Source: Hyphomicrobiales bacterium
Lineage (GTDB): Bacteria; Pseudomonadota; Alphaproteobacteria; Rhizobiales; Rhizobiaceae
Length of the DNA: 64,000 nt
Assembly: GCA_900474095.1 (NCBI GenBank)
Contig: UCOA01000082.1
Span: 16,318 to 80,317, forward strand
Direction of reading: 5' to 3'
Shown: positions 17,985-26,934 of the stretch, piece after piece
Numbering within the stretch: the stretch's first letter is position 1
Layout: each line of letters opens with the position of its first letter
Made by a program: the position numbers and the translations under genes
The notes under the pieces: generated by a model
Databases searched by the model: none
Seen by the model: the letters and a program-made list of their open reading frames with translations, nothing else
Told to the model about the DNA's origin: nothing

Positions 17985-18244
17985 AACGTGAAATCGCGAA
18001 GGCTCCAAATCTCAAGCCTCGGAGAGGCGCATCGTCGCCAAACTCGGCATAGTCAAGCGGTGCAGCCGTAAAGGCAGCTTCGGCTGTCGTGAGAGCACGC
18101 CTAGCCGCATCCCCCGTCATTGGTCCGAATGTGGAATTTGCCCAACCCTGCACGCATGATCCCGGGCGGTCATTGCCGCGGAGGCGATATGCAGCAGATC
18201 GTCGCGCGTCGCTCCATCCTGCGCCTGCAACCGTCCACTAAGCG

Positions 18245-18914
18245 TCAAGCTGCGCGCTTGTTGGATTTGCGCAATTTGATGACCTTGAAAAGCCCCACCG
18301 GAGATGATGATAACCAATCGGTGAGCTCAACGCATGACTGGCCGTCGATCCACCTCGTGAGACGCTGAGACCGGAAGGTCGCGCTCCAGCCGATCGCCTC
18401 AACAAACGGGGCCATGATCCGCTCCACAAGACCGATGACGCCAGCACCGTCACTGATCTTACTTGCAATTATGATCGCCCCATCCGGCTTAAGGACGCGA
18501 AGGCACTCGTCGAGCGCGGCCTCCGGTTCAGGCAAAAGGGTGAGAACGAAGGGCAGGATCACGACATCGAAACTATTCGTTGGATTCCAGGCTCTGGGCG
18601 TTGCCGACGCGCAAGTCGACCTGGTCAAGACCATGAGCCTTAATCTTATCTTTGGCTCTCGCCATCATCTCTTGCGAAATGTCTATCCCCGTAACGTGGC
18701 ACGTTCTGGCGTACTTGGGGAGCAAAAGTCCTGTTCCGACTCCTACCTCCAACACGTTACCGTCTTTTGCCGATGCCAATTCAATGATTTTGCCATGGGA
18801 ATCTGCCAGGATGCCAGCGTAGAGGCGATCATAGACTGGAGCCCAAAACCGGTAAACGCGTCGCTGACGCTCGATTAGATCGTCTTGGCTGAGGTAACGA
18901 GATGCGCTGGGCAC
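18245..18914 (-). pseudogene. Class I SAM methyltransferase (PmtA-like), frameshifted
   Basis: GTG at 18914 after AAAGGATG starts the first half: VYRFWAPVYDRLYAGI, then the SAM motif LEVGVGTGLLLPKYA and VTGIDISQEMMARAKDK. At about 18595 the frame breaks and the second half continues in another frame: NSFDVVILPFVLTLLPEPE, ECLRVLKPDGAIIIASK, ending FKVIKLRKSNKRAA. The whole resembles phosphatidylethanolamine or ubiquinone-type methyltransferases. One frameshift is the only defect, so a recent mutation or a sequencing error are both possible. Confidence 0.72.
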
Positions 18915-19014
18915 GGGTAGAGCATCCTTTGAGCGAATGTCTTGAAGAGCGGTAGCAATCGCGTGCAGTGCCTCTCAGAGGACACCGCGCAGCGATCACA
19001 GGTGTTGCATTTGA

Positions 19015-19272
19015 TCAGCGCTCAACGAACTTGTTGAAGCGGCTGGTTTCGCCGTCTTTCGTTTTGTCCTGGTACAGGAAGGCGAGCTTGTTTTCGTCGA
19101 AGATCTTGAAAAAGTCCTCCCAGCTGATTTCGTCGAAGTCTTCTTCCTCTTCGCCAAAGTCGATGCGAAGGACACCGCCCTGTCCCTTTGTGCGGATCAC
19201 GGAGGGTCGACCGTCTCGCGCTTCGGCCCACTCCCGGATGGTCTTGTGGTTCGTTGTCGTTCCTGAACTCAT
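19015..19272 (-). CDS. Conserved small acidic hypothetical protein
   Basis: 85 residues from MSSGTTTNHKTIREWAEARD, chosen for GGAG six bases ahead. Contains RPSVIRTKGQGGVLRIDFGE, an acidic run, and ISWEDFFKIFDENKLAFLYQ, ending in SRFNKFVER. Similar short proteins occur widely in Alphaproteobacteria and are sometimes mislabelled as glucan-branching enzyme; no enzyme domain is present. Soluble, compact; function unknown. Confidence 0.7.
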   Translation of the reverse strand: MSSGTTTNHKTIREWAEARDGRPSVIRTKGQGGVLRIDFGEEEEDFDEISWEDFFKIFDENKLAFLYQDKTKDGETSRFNKFVER

Positions 19273-19326
19273 CGTTTGCTCCATATAGTGATAGCGTCAC
19301 GCGTTTGCTGCTTCTGTTATAGCCCG

Positions 19327-19482
19327 TTAAAGGAGCTGGCTTTTCTTCCAATCGCGATAGGGGGCGAGTAACTGCCCTGGGAACCGCCGTTCAATCTCCG
19401 CTTCAATTATCGCTATTCGCGCAAGAGTCTCATCTCGACCAGCGCTTTCAGCGCCCTCACTCACCGCTTCCAGCGTCCTCAT
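19327..19482 (-). CDS. Small hypothetical protein, coupled to the ORF before it
   Basis: 51 residues: MRTLEAVSEGAESAGRDE, then ETLARIAIIEAEIERRFPGQ and a basic end. Its ATG overlaps the stop of the 29-residue frame upstream (ATGA), suggesting translational coupling. Helical, no domain recognised. It is followed by empty sequence before the next gene on the strand. Confidence 0.35.
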   Translation of the reverse strand: MRTLEAVSEGAESAGRDETLARIAIIEAEIERRFPGQLLAPYRDWKKSQLL

Positions 19483-19568
19483 GGGGTGAAAACCTCACCA
19501 TCCGTCATTGCTTCAAGTCGGGACGCTAGATCTGCAACCGAATCGTTCAGCAGGTTACTGGCGGTCAT
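19479..19568 (-). CDS. Possible 29-residue leader ORF
   Basis: MTASNLLNDSVADLASRLEA then MTDGEVFTP. ATG has AGGA seven bases upstream; the stop overlaps the next ATG. Could be a tiny gene, a coupling leader, or the N-terminus of a gene split by a frameshift. Confidence 0.3.
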   Translation of the reverse strand: MTASNLLNDSVADLASRLEAMTDGEVFTP

Positions 19569-19795
19569 CGGCGTTCCTCGTCTGCGAAACCTATCAACTT
19601 CAATTGACGGTTTAAGTTCCAACTCCGCATCGCAGGCCGGCTGCTTTCGCAAACGGAAATCCAGGCAGCTGCTGGCGAACGTCGTCCCCGAACCCCTTTG
19701 TCCTCGGTCATATCCGTCAGCCTGTCCGCCAATCCCAATACGCAAAGGCTCACTTGCAGGATTTCTGATGGAATTGCCGCTCCGTTGCGCCGATC

Positions 19796-20068
19796 TGGGA
19801 CCTTGAGCGTCAACGCGACGAACGGCCTGATTTGCCGCTGTGAGACTGCTGCTCGACACCAATGCACTGTCCGAGGCAACCAAACTGTGTCCTGCCGGAC
19901 CCGCCCCTGGAATGGCTTGATGGGGTCGACGAAGATCGTGCCTTCATCTGCGTTGTGTCGATTGCGGAAAAGCGAAGCGGTCTAGGGCTCGCCCCGATTG
20001 ATGGCTGGATCGCTGCAACCGCAATTGACGAACTAGAATTTGAACCGACTATAGCCGGGAAGGGATGA
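19796..20068 (+). pseudogene. VapBC-type toxin-antitoxin remnant
   Basis: The frame ending at 19843 gives WDLERQRDERPDLPL, the tail of a VapB-like antitoxin; its TGA overlaps a GTG that starts a VapC toxin (RLLLDTNALSEATK). The toxin frame is shifted near 19895 (PPLEWLDGVDEDRAFICVVS), and its middle is deleted before PIDGWIAATAIDEL, which holds the later catalytic Asp. Both partners are therefore incomplete. Confidence 0.65.
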
Positions 20069-20394
20069 ACCTGCTGACAAACCATGCCGGCATTGATCGG
20101 CGAACACCTCCCTTCGTTGGTTGCATGAGGTCATTCGTGACGTCACAAAGAGGGCATGTTTCCCGGCTTGGAATACTATGTTCCTAAGGCATACGAACAA
20201 CAGCGCGAAACTTTTCAGTCGCCTCGGCACTAGGGAGTGATCGGGTGAATGGTCTTGTATCTCCGACACATCAAAGCCAACGACGACGTAACCGTGATTG
20301 ATTGCATCTTGGGCATCGTCGTTGTACCCTGCGTACGGTGACCAGTGCTTAGCCGGAGTCAAAGTCCGGACGCGCGTTTCAACCCGGTGAATAA
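20069..20394. other. Region upstream of nuoH, no gene seen
   Basis: About 330 bases between toxin debris and nuoH. It must hold the promoter for nuoHI; no clear sigma-70, FixK or EcfG motif was found. Confidence 0.4.
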
Positions 20395-21393
20395 GTGGCC
20401 ATTGACATGGAACTTATCGTCGCCCTTGGCCTGATCGTCTTCAAGGTCGCGTTTCTGATTGCGATCCTGCTGCTCCTGCCCTTGCCGCTAACCTGGCTGG
20501 AGCGCAAGATCGCCGGACACATGCAGCAGCGGATGGGTCCGATGCGCGTGGGGTGGCACGGGCTGCTGCAGCCTGTAGCGGACGGAATCAAGCTCTTAAC
20601 CAAAGAGGACCACATTCCGGCCGAGGCCGACCGCTTCCTGTTCAAGCTGGCGCCAATCCTGGCGCTCGCCCCGCCCTTTGTAGTGTTCGTCGCGATCCCG
20701 TTCGGCGAAAGCGTCTCGGTCCTCGGGACCGAGATCACGCTCTACGTCTCCAACATGAACGTGGCCCTCCTTTTCGTCTTCGCGGTGATCGGGATCGAGG
20801 TCTATGGCGTCATCTTCGGCGGCTGGGCCGCCAACAGCAAATACGCTGTCCTGGGCAGCCTCAGGACCTGCGCGCAGATGATCAGCTACGAGATCCCGAT
20901 GGGGTTCGCGGTCATCGGCGTGGTCATGTTGGCGCAATCCATGAGTCTGCTCGAGATCGTGAGGGCACAAGCCGATCTCTGGAACATCGTCTACCAACCG
21001 GTCGGTTTCTTCGTGTTCTTCGTCGCCGGGCTGGCCGAGGCGCAGCGCATTCCCTTCGACCTGGCGGAGGCGGAAGGCGATCTGGGGGCCGGGTTCCATA
21101 CCGAATACAGCGGTATTCGCTTTGCCTTCTTCATGATCAGCGAATATGCCATCGTGTTGCTGGTATCGGTCCTGGTGGTGATTCTGTTCTTCGGCGGCTG
21201 GAACGGTGTCCTGATCCCCCTGCCGCCGCTCCTCTGGTTTGCCCTCAAGGTCGCGTTCTTTGTCTATGTGTTTATCTGGTTCCGCTTCACTTTCCCCCGC
21301 TACCGCTACGACCAACTGATGGCGATCGGATGGAAAGTCTTGCTTCCTCTATCGATGGCGAACATAATCATCACCGGTATTGCTTTCGTTTAG
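20395..21393 (+). CDS. nuoH: NADH-quinone oxidoreductase subunit H
   Basis: 332 residues from GTG at 20395; an ATG four codons in (20407) is equally possible, both sites are weak. Membrane subunit that forms the quinone chamber of complex I at the junction with the hydrophilic arm. Typical motifs: LTWLERKIAGHMQQRMGP in the first loop, AQMISYEIPMGF, and AEAQRIPFDLAEAEGDLGAG, the acidic loop near the quinone tunnel. Eight predicted membrane helices. Together with nuoI it is separated from, and points toward, the remaining nuo genes on the other strand. Confidence 0.95.
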   Translation: MAIDMELIVALGLIVFKVAFLIAILLLLPLPLTWLERKIAGHMQQRMGPMRVGWHGLLQPVADGIKLLTKEDHIPAEADRFLFKLAPILALAPPFVVFVAIPFGESVSVLGTEITLYVSNMNVALLFVFAVIGIEVYGVIFGGWAANSKYAVLGSLRTCAQMISYEIPMGFAVIGVVMLAQSMSLLEIVRAQADLWNIVYQPVGFFVFFVAGLAEAQRIPFDLAEAEGDLGAGFHTEYSGIRFAFFMISEYAIVLLVSVLVVILFFGGWNGVLIPLPPLLWFALKVAFFVYVFIWFRFTFPRYRYDQLMAIGWKVLLPLSMANIIITGIAFV

Positions 21394-21401
21394 GGGCGCC
21401 G

Positions 21402-21968
21402 ATGTCGCGCGCACGAGACACAATTGGGACATGGATCGGTTGGGCGTTCTTCGCCGATCTAGCGAACGGCTTGGCTCTGACTTTTGGCTACATGTTTTCC
21501 AAACCCGTTACCATGCAATATCCGGATCAGGAAAAATGGTTGCCCTACCCGCGTTACCGCGGCCATCACTTCCTAAAACGCGACGAAGAGGGCGAGATCA
21601 AATGCGTGGCCTGCGAACTCTGTGCGCGGATCTGTCCCTGCGACTGCATCGAAGTCGTCCCTTACGAGGACGAAAAGGGCAACCGTCGCCCGGCAAAATT
21701 CGAAATCGACACGGCTCGGTGCCTGTTCTGCGGGCTGTGCGAGGACGCGTGCCCGGCGGATGCGATCGCGCTTGGCCAGCAGTACGAATTCTCGAGTTTT
21801 TCCTCAGCTGATCTGGTGATCGGTCGCGACGATCTGCTCGCTAAGCCGGGCAAGGCGGCAACCGGCGGCGGCGTGGTTGCCGCGCGCTTGAATACGAAGA
21901 AGGACGTGCTCGTCGAAACGAAAGAGACGCAGGGCTACAACTGGTGGCGGAATATCCGGAGAACGTGA
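21402..21968 (+). CDS. nuoI: NADH-quinone oxidoreductase subunit I
   Basis: 188 residues, ATG eight bases after the nuoH stop. Ferredoxin-like subunit carrying clusters N6a and N6b, which pass electrons from NuoG to NuoB. Both CxxCxxCxxxCP motifs are intact: CVACELCARICP (around 68-79) and CLFCGLCEDACP (around 107-118). An N-terminal amphipathic segment anchors it at the membrane. It is longer than enteric NuoI at the C-terminus (KKDVLVETKETQGYNWWRNI), like other alphaproteobacterial forms. Cotranscribed with nuoH and probably with the CBS gene 45 bases on. Confidence 0.95.
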   Translation: MSRARDTIGTWIGWAFFADLANGLALTFGYMFSKPVTMQYPDQEKWLPYPRYRGHHFLKRDEEGEIKCVACELCARICPCDCIEVVPYEDEKGNRRPAKFEIDTARCLFCGLCEDACPADAIALGQQYEFSSFSSADLVIGRDDLLAKPGKAATGGGVVAARLNTKKDVLVETKETQGYNWWRNIRRT

Positions 21969-22013
21969 ACGCGCGCCAGCTGTCAAACCGAAGCGCTCGG
22001 ATAGGAGGCTCAA

Positions 22014-22472
22014 ATGTTTGTCGGCGAAATCATGAAGAACAAGGGTGTCGGTGTCATCGCGGTCGCTCCCGATCAGACTATGGTGGAAGTCCTGAGGCTG
22101 TTTCGCGACAACAATATCGGCTTCGTCGTCGTCAGCCAATCGAACAGCGAATACCTGGGTACGCTGTCGGAGCGGGATTGCTGCAATGCGGTGGCGGAAT
22201 ATGGGGCCGAGGCGGCGATGATGCGAGTCGCGGACATTATGAACCGCAATGTGGCGACCTGTTCGACACGGGATTTGCTGCCCGTCGCGATGGGGATCAT
22301 GACCCAGCGGCGTACGCGTCATGTGCTGGTCATGGATGATGACGACGTTGTCGGCGTGGTTAGCATCGGTGATGTGGTTAAACACAGGCTCGACGAAGCG
22401 CAGCGCACGGAGCAGGATCTGCAGGATTACATCTGCGGGACCAGGTATCACGACGTCGCCAGCTCGATGTGA
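22014..22472 (+). CDS. CBS-domain protein
   Basis: 152 residues, strong ribosome site GGATAGGAGG. Two tandem CBS motifs (about 5-60 and 75-130: VIAVAPDQTMVEVLRLFRDN, LGTLSERDCCNAV; then VATCSTRDLLPVAMGIMTQR, VVGVVSIGDVVKHRLDE), together a Bateman module that binds adenosine nucleotides. Similar stand-alone proteins are abundant in Alphaproteobacteria. Placed directly behind nuoHI, it might sense NAD(H) or AMP/ATP for this respiratory locus (inference). It converges on the end of nuoG, 55 bases away. Confidence 0.88.
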   Translation: MFVGEIMKNKGVGVIAVAPDQTMVEVLRLFRDNNIGFVVVSQSNSEYLGTLSERDCCNAVAEYGAEAAMMRVADIMNRNVATCSTRDLLPVAMGIMTQRRTRHVLVMDDDDVVGVVSIGDVVKHRLDEAQRTEQDLQDYICGTRYHDVASSM

Positions 22473-22527
22473 AGACGCTGGGTCAGGCAGCTTGCCGGGG
22501 GCCTTGCGGTGCCTTGGCCCCAAATCT

Positions 22528-25104
22528 TCAGACCCCACGCCAGATTCGATTCGGGCGGTCGACCTCAAGAGCGGCGTGCACCTTCTGGACCTCCACCGGG
22601 CATGGGTATTCGCCCCGTCGCATGAGGCTGTTGAGACGCAAGGCTCTGTAGTTTTCCGGTACGAAGACGAGGCCCTTGGGAAACCGCCTGTCGACCTTGA
22701 GCTGCGCCGTCAGTTCGCCCCGGGCGGAACGCACGACCACCTGATCGCCATCCGAAAGGCCAAGCTGCGCGGCATCCTGCGCGCTCATCGCGACGTAGGG
22801 GTCGTTGGCGACCGTATTCAGGATCTCCGACCGTTCGGAAAGATAGCCGTTGTGGAACAGGCAGTCGCCGGTGATCAGCATGAGCCGGCCGGCTGCTGTC
22901 GGGGCGGGCGGCGCCGCGAAGAACTTGGCCGGCGGTGGCGCCGACGCCACCTTGGTAAATGCGCCGTCGGCGCCAAGCCCGTCCTGCATCAACCCCTGAA
23001 AGGCCGGAACCAGCTGGGCGATCTCGTCGAAAATTTCGCCTTGTGTCGAGGGCTGCAGCGCCTGGTTGCGGAGCGCCGCGACGAAGTCGAAGATCGCCAG
23101 ATTGCCTCGCGCCTCGAAACCGGGCTCACGGAATTTTCGAACCTTCTGGATCCGGCCCTCATTGTTGGTGAACGTGCCGGATTCCTCGCCGTAGCCCGCC
23201 GCAGGCAGGACGACCTCGGCCAGACCCGCCGTATCCGTGAGGAAGGTGTCCTGTACGATCAGGAGATCGGCGGCGCCAAGCGCCCGCGTCACGAAATCCC
23301 TGTCGGGATAGGCGATCAGGGGGTCGGTTCCGGCGATGTAGAGCGCGCCCATCCGCCCGCTGACGCAGAGCTCCAGGATGGCATCGAGATCCGCGCCGGG
23401 TTCAGACGGGATTTCGACGCCCCAGTTCCGTGCAAGAGTGCGCGTCGTATCATCGGTGACTGCCTGCAGCCCCGGCAGAGCCGCCGGCAGAACCCCCATG
23501 TCCCAGGCGCCCATCTGGTTGGCACGGTCAAAGAGGAACTGCATCGCCGGAGCCTTGCCGAGCAGGCGGAGAACCTGCAGAAGATTGTTGAGTTGCTGCA
23601 GTGTCGCGCGCGCTTCGGGTGATCTCAGGAGGTCGACGCTAACAAGCACGGTGACGCTTCGGCCTTCCTTCAGTGCGGTCGCCAGACGATCCGGCCCGTC
23701 ACTGCCGGTATTCACCGCCGGTCCTCCGATTGTCGCTTCGATGGTCGCAAAAACGTCGCCCGGCAAGGCCTCACCAGCCGCCGCCATGAGCTCGGCTACC
23801 ACCGCCGCAAGGCTCGCCGCTTCTCCGCCCGGCGGCACGCGAACCACCACCCGGGCATCGGCGTCCAGGCGGGATGGCCGCGGCGAGAGCATCAGCAATC
23901 CGGTCTGCCGTCGCCGCGCGCCGTCCCGCAGCAGGTATTCGGTGACCGGGTTCTCCTCGGTCACGTTGCCGCCAACGACGAGCACGCAGTCGCTGGCGAT
24001 CACTTCGTCCAGCGGCGCGCGGCTGTAGAAGCCTGCCACCAAGGGACCGAGCGTATCGAAGGGCGTGGACCAGCGCGTCGAACAGTCGATGTTGTTGGTC
24101 CGGAACACCGTCCGCATCAGCTTCTGGAACTGATAAAGCACCTCGTTGGGCAGGCGCGGCGAGGCCAGCCCACCGGCAGCCTTGCTCTCGACGGCCGACA
24201 GCCGCCGGCGCAGATAGTCTCCCGCTTCGTCCCAGGAAACCGGCATCAGGGCGCCGTCACGACGGATCATCGGCCGCTTGATCCGGTCCCGGCTCGTGAC
24301 GAAATCGAGGCCGAAGCGTCCCCGCACGCAGAGCGTTTCGCGGTTGACGCCCTCGTTCCACTTCGAGCGCACCCGCATGAACTCGCCCTTGCGCGTACCC
24401 ACCGTCAGCTGGCAACCGGTGCCGCAGTGCGGGCAGATCGTATCGGTCTCGGCCAGATCCCAGGGCCGCGCCTTGTAGCGATAGGGGAAGCTCATCAGCG
24501 CGCCGACCGGGCAGACCTCGACGCAATTGCCGCACTGGTCGCAACTCGCGAGGCTGCCCTCGAAGCCGGTCACGGCGGTGTCCATGCCTTTTTCAATGGT
24601 GCCCAGGGCGACTGCGCCGACTACCTCCTCGCACATCCGGACGCAGCGTTGGCACTGGATGCAGCGGTTGACATTCATGATGATGACCGGGCTGAGACGG
24701 ATGTCCTCGGAGTGGAACACACGTTTGGCATCGCGAAACTGGCTTTCGCGAGGCCCGTAGGCCATCACCAGGTCCTGAAGCTCGCACTCGCCACCCTTGT
24801 CGCAGATCGGGCAGTCGAGGGGATGGTTGGCAAGCAGCATGTCGAGCATAGATGAGCGTGTTTCATCGATCAGCGGCGTGTTCGCCCGCACCACCATGCC
24901 GTCAACGACCGCTGTGGCGCATGCTGGTTGCAGCCGCCGCAGCCCCTCGATCTCCACCAGGCACATGCGACAGGAGGCCAGCGGCGGCAGGCGCTTCAGA
25001 TAGCAGAAGGTCGGGATGTCGATGCCCAAACGCTCGGCGGCCTGAAGCACCGTAGAGCCCGCCTCCACTTCCAGCGTTTGATCATTTATCGTGATGCTAA
25101 CCAT
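22528..25104 (-). CDS. nuoG: NADH-quinone oxidoreductase subunit G
   Basis: 858 residues from ATG 25104 (GAGAGGAAG ahead). Electron-conducting subunit of the complex I arm. N-terminal ferredoxin domain binds N1b (Cys 34, 45, 48, 62), followed by the His-Cys3 site of N5 (HPLDCPICDKGGEC), two four-Cys sets for N4 (CIQCQRCVRMC and CDQCGNCVEVCP), then a molybdopterin-oxidoreductase-like fold. That fold starts with CPHCGTGCQL and LCVRGRF, so the extra N7 cluster ligands appear present. Last gene of the long minus-strand nuo operon, 30 bases after nuoF. Confidence 0.95.
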   Translation of the reverse strand: MVSITINDQTLEVEAGSTVLQAAERLGIDIPTFCYLKRLPPLASCRMCLVEIEGLRRLQPACATAVVDGMVVRANTPLIDETRSSMLDMLLANHPLDCPICDKGGECELQDLVMAYGPRESQFRDAKRVFHSEDIRLSPVIIMNVNRCIQCQRCVRMCEEVVGAVALGTIEKGMDTAVTGFEGSLASCDQCGNCVEVCPVGALMSFPYRYKARPWDLAETDTICPHCGTGCQLTVGTRKGEFMRVRSKWNEGVNRETLCVRGRFGLDFVTSRDRIKRPMIRRDGALMPVSWDEAGDYLRRRLSAVESKAAGGLASPRLPNEVLYQFQKLMRTVFRTNNIDCSTRWSTPFDTLGPLVAGFYSRAPLDEVIASDCVLVVGGNVTEENPVTEYLLRDGARRRQTGLLMLSPRPSRLDADARVVVRVPPGGEAASLAAVVAELMAAAGEALPGDVFATIEATIGGPAVNTGSDGPDRLATALKEGRSVTVLVSVDLLRSPEARATLQQLNNLLQVLRLLGKAPAMQFLFDRANQMGAWDMGVLPAALPGLQAVTDDTTRTLARNWGVEIPSEPGADLDAILELCVSGRMGALYIAGTDPLIAYPDRDFVTRALGAADLLIVQDTFLTDTAGLAEVVLPAAGYGEESGTFTNNEGRIQKVRKFREPGFEARGNLAIFDFVAALRNQALQPSTQGEIFDEIAQLVPAFQGLMQDGLGADGAFTKVASAPPPAKFFAAPPAPTAAGRLMLITGDCLFHNGYLSERSEILNTVANDPYVAMSAQDAAQLGLSDGDQVVVRSARGELTAQLKVDRRFPKGLVFVPENYRALRLNSLMRRGEYPCPVEVQKVHAALEVDRPNRIWRGV

Positions 25105-25134
25105 AGCTTCCTCTCGGCCTTCTGCGCACACACC

Positions 25135-26400
25135 TCAGTGAAACGGACACCTGCGCTCCTCGATATGGGCGACGAATTCATGCTCGAAATGCTCCAGCGC
25201 GGCCCGCAAGCCCATGGCCGCCCCGTCGCCCAGAGCGCAGAACGTGTTGCCGAAAATGCCCTTGCAGAGCGTCTTCAGCTGTTCCAGATCGCCCGGCGCG
25301 CCCTGGCCCGCTTCGATCCGGCGCAGCACTTTCACGGCCCAGTTCAGCCCCTCGCGGCAAGGGGTGCACTTGCCGCAGGACTCGTGGTGGAAGAACTCGA
25401 TGATCCGCGTCGCGACCTTGACCATGCAGGTCGAGTCGTCGATCACGATCACCCCGGCCGAGCCGAGCATGGAGCCGACAGCGGACAGCGAGTCGAAGTC
25501 CATTCCCACGTCCAGACCGCGCTCCGGGATCACCGGCGCCGAGACCCCGCCGGGGATCACCGCCTTGATCTTGCGCCCCGGCAGCGGCCCGCCGGCATAC
25601 TCCTCGACCAGTTCACGCAACTGTATGCCCATCGGCAACTCGTAGAGGCCGGGTTTGCGCACCTGCCCGCTGAGGCAGTAGAGCTTCGGACCGGGGCTCT
25701 TCACCGGGCCGATGCCGCGGAACCACTCAAACCCCCGCACGACGATATGCGGCACGCAGACGAGCGTCTCGACGTTGTTGATCACGGTCGGGCTGGCGTA
25801 GAGCCCCTCGACCGCCGGAAACGGCGGTTTCAGACGCGGCTGTGCCCGCTTGCCTTCGAGCGAATCGAGCATCGCGGTCTCCTCGCCGCAGATATAGGCG
25901 CCGGCGCCGCAATGAATGTGCACGATGAAACTGAAATCCGAACCCAGAATTCGCCGTCCCAGATAACCCTTTGCATGTGCCTCCCCGATCGCCTGCTCCA
26001 GCCGATGGATCGCCAGCACGTATTCCCCACGGATGTAGACATAGGCAGTTTCCGCTCCAATCGCGTAGGCGCTGATCGCCATGCCCTCGATCAGTTGGTG
26101 CGGGTCACGCTCCATGAGGATCCGGTCCTTGAAGGTGCCCGGCTCACCCTCATCGGCGTTGCAGCAGAGATATTTCGGCTTGCCGGCGCGTTTCGGCACG
26201 AAGCTCCATTTCATGCCCGTCGGGAATCCGGCCCCGCCGCGGCCGCGCAGGTTCGATGACTTGACGATATCGATGATTTCGTCGGGCGTGTGTTCCCCAA
26301 GGGCCTTGGCCAGCGCCCGGTAGCCGCCGCCGGCCTCATAGTTCGCAAGCAGATGACCATCCGGCGCGTCCACGTTTCTGAGAAGAACCGGTTCGAACAT
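25135..26400 (-). CDS. nuoF: NADH-quinone oxidoreductase subunit F
   Basis: 421 residues. Binds NADH, FMN and cluster N3 at the tip of complex I. Visible: GRGGAGFPTGMKW (glycine-rich FMN/NADH loop, about 53-65), CCNADEGEPGTFKDR, CGAGAYICGEETAM, and the N3 ligands SCGKCTPCREG with a fourth Cys in LCKGIFGNTFC. Length is normal. It lies four bases after nuoE and 30 before nuoG, all on minus. Confidence 0.95.
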   Translation of the reverse strand: MFEPVLLRNVDAPDGHLLANYEAGGGYRALAKALGEHTPDEIIDIVKSSNLRGRGGAGFPTGMKWSFVPKRAGKPKYLCCNADEGEPGTFKDRILMERDPHQLIEGMAISAYAIGAETAYVYIRGEYVLAIHRLEQAIGEAHAKGYLGRRILGSDFSFIVHIHCGAGAYICGEETAMLDSLEGKRAQPRLKPPFPAVEGLYASPTVINNVETLVCVPHIVVRGFEWFRGIGPVKSPGPKLYCLSGQVRKPGLYELPMGIQLRELVEEYAGGPLPGRKIKAVIPGGVSAPVIPERGLDVGMDFDSLSAVGSMLGSAGVIVIDDSTCMVKVATRIIEFFHHESCGKCTPCREGLNWAVKVLRRIEAGQGAPGDLEQLKTLCKGIFGNTFCALGDGAAMGLRAALEHFEHEFVAHIEERRCPFH

Positions 26401-26404
26401 GGCG

Positions 26405-26917
26405 CTACTCTCCCGGCGGTGCTGCGGGGGCGAGAACGGGACCAGTCGCTTGCCGCGCCACTGCCCTCAGCCTGTCCAGCAGAGCGTCGACCCGCGCAAA
26501 GTCGAGGTCGCCGTGATAATCGTCGCCGACTTGCATCACCGGAGCCATCTCGCAAGCACCCAGGCATTCGACGGTCGAAAGCGTGAACAGCCCCTCGGGA
26601 GTCGTGCCGCCCTTCGTTATCCCCAGCATTGCCTCGAGGTGCTTCAGCAACGCCTCGGATCCACGCAGCATGCACGATACATTGTCGCAGAGTTGCAGAT
26701 GAAACATCCCAACCGGCTCGGTATGGAAGAGAGTGTAGAAAGTCGCCAGCTCGTAAACCCAGATCCGCTCGACGTTGAGGATGTCGGCGACTTCTTCCAA
26801 TACCGGGCCGGGCAGATGGCCATGTTCCTTCTGCGCGATCAGAAGTGCCGGCATGATTGCTGAGCGCTGGTCCGGATACCGCGCCGCCGCCGCTTCGATC
26901 TTTTCGCGCATGTTCAT
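26405..26917 (-). CDS. nuoE: NADH-quinone oxidoreductase subunit E
   Basis: 170 residues from the ATG at 26917; a TTG three codons earlier is open but too close to the GGGGA ribosome site. Thioredoxin-like subunit with the off-path N1a [2Fe-2S] cluster: Cys pair in LQLCDNVSCML and pair in ECLGACEMAPV. The N-terminal helical part (ARYPDQRSAIMPALLIAQ) contacts NuoF. Compact length, lacking the C-terminal extension of some alphaproteobacterial NuoE. Confidence 0.94.
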   Translation of the reverse strand: MNMREKIEAAAARYPDQRSAIMPALLIAQKEHGHLPGPVLEEVADILNVERIWVYELATFYTLFHTEPVGMFHLQLCDNVSCMLRGSEALLKHLEAMLGITKGGTTPEGLFTLSTVECLGACEMAPVMQVGDDYHGDLDFARVDALLDRLRAVARQATGPVLAPAAPPGE

Positions 26918-26934
26918 CGCGTCCAAATCCCCTG

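Noticed and set aside
22473..22527. GGGGCC/GGCCCC stem between the CBS gene and nuoG as terminator
   Set aside because: A stem is possible but there is no T-run on either strand; not strong enough to annotate.
22321..23622. 433-codon plus-strand ORF opposite nuoG
   Set aside because: Antisense shadow of a certain gene in GC-rich DNA; His/Arg/Gly-rich, no domain, no ribosome site.
24928..26259. 443-codon plus-strand ORF opposite nuoG/nuoF
   Set aside because: Antisense shadow with biased composition (Arg, His, Gln), no start signal.
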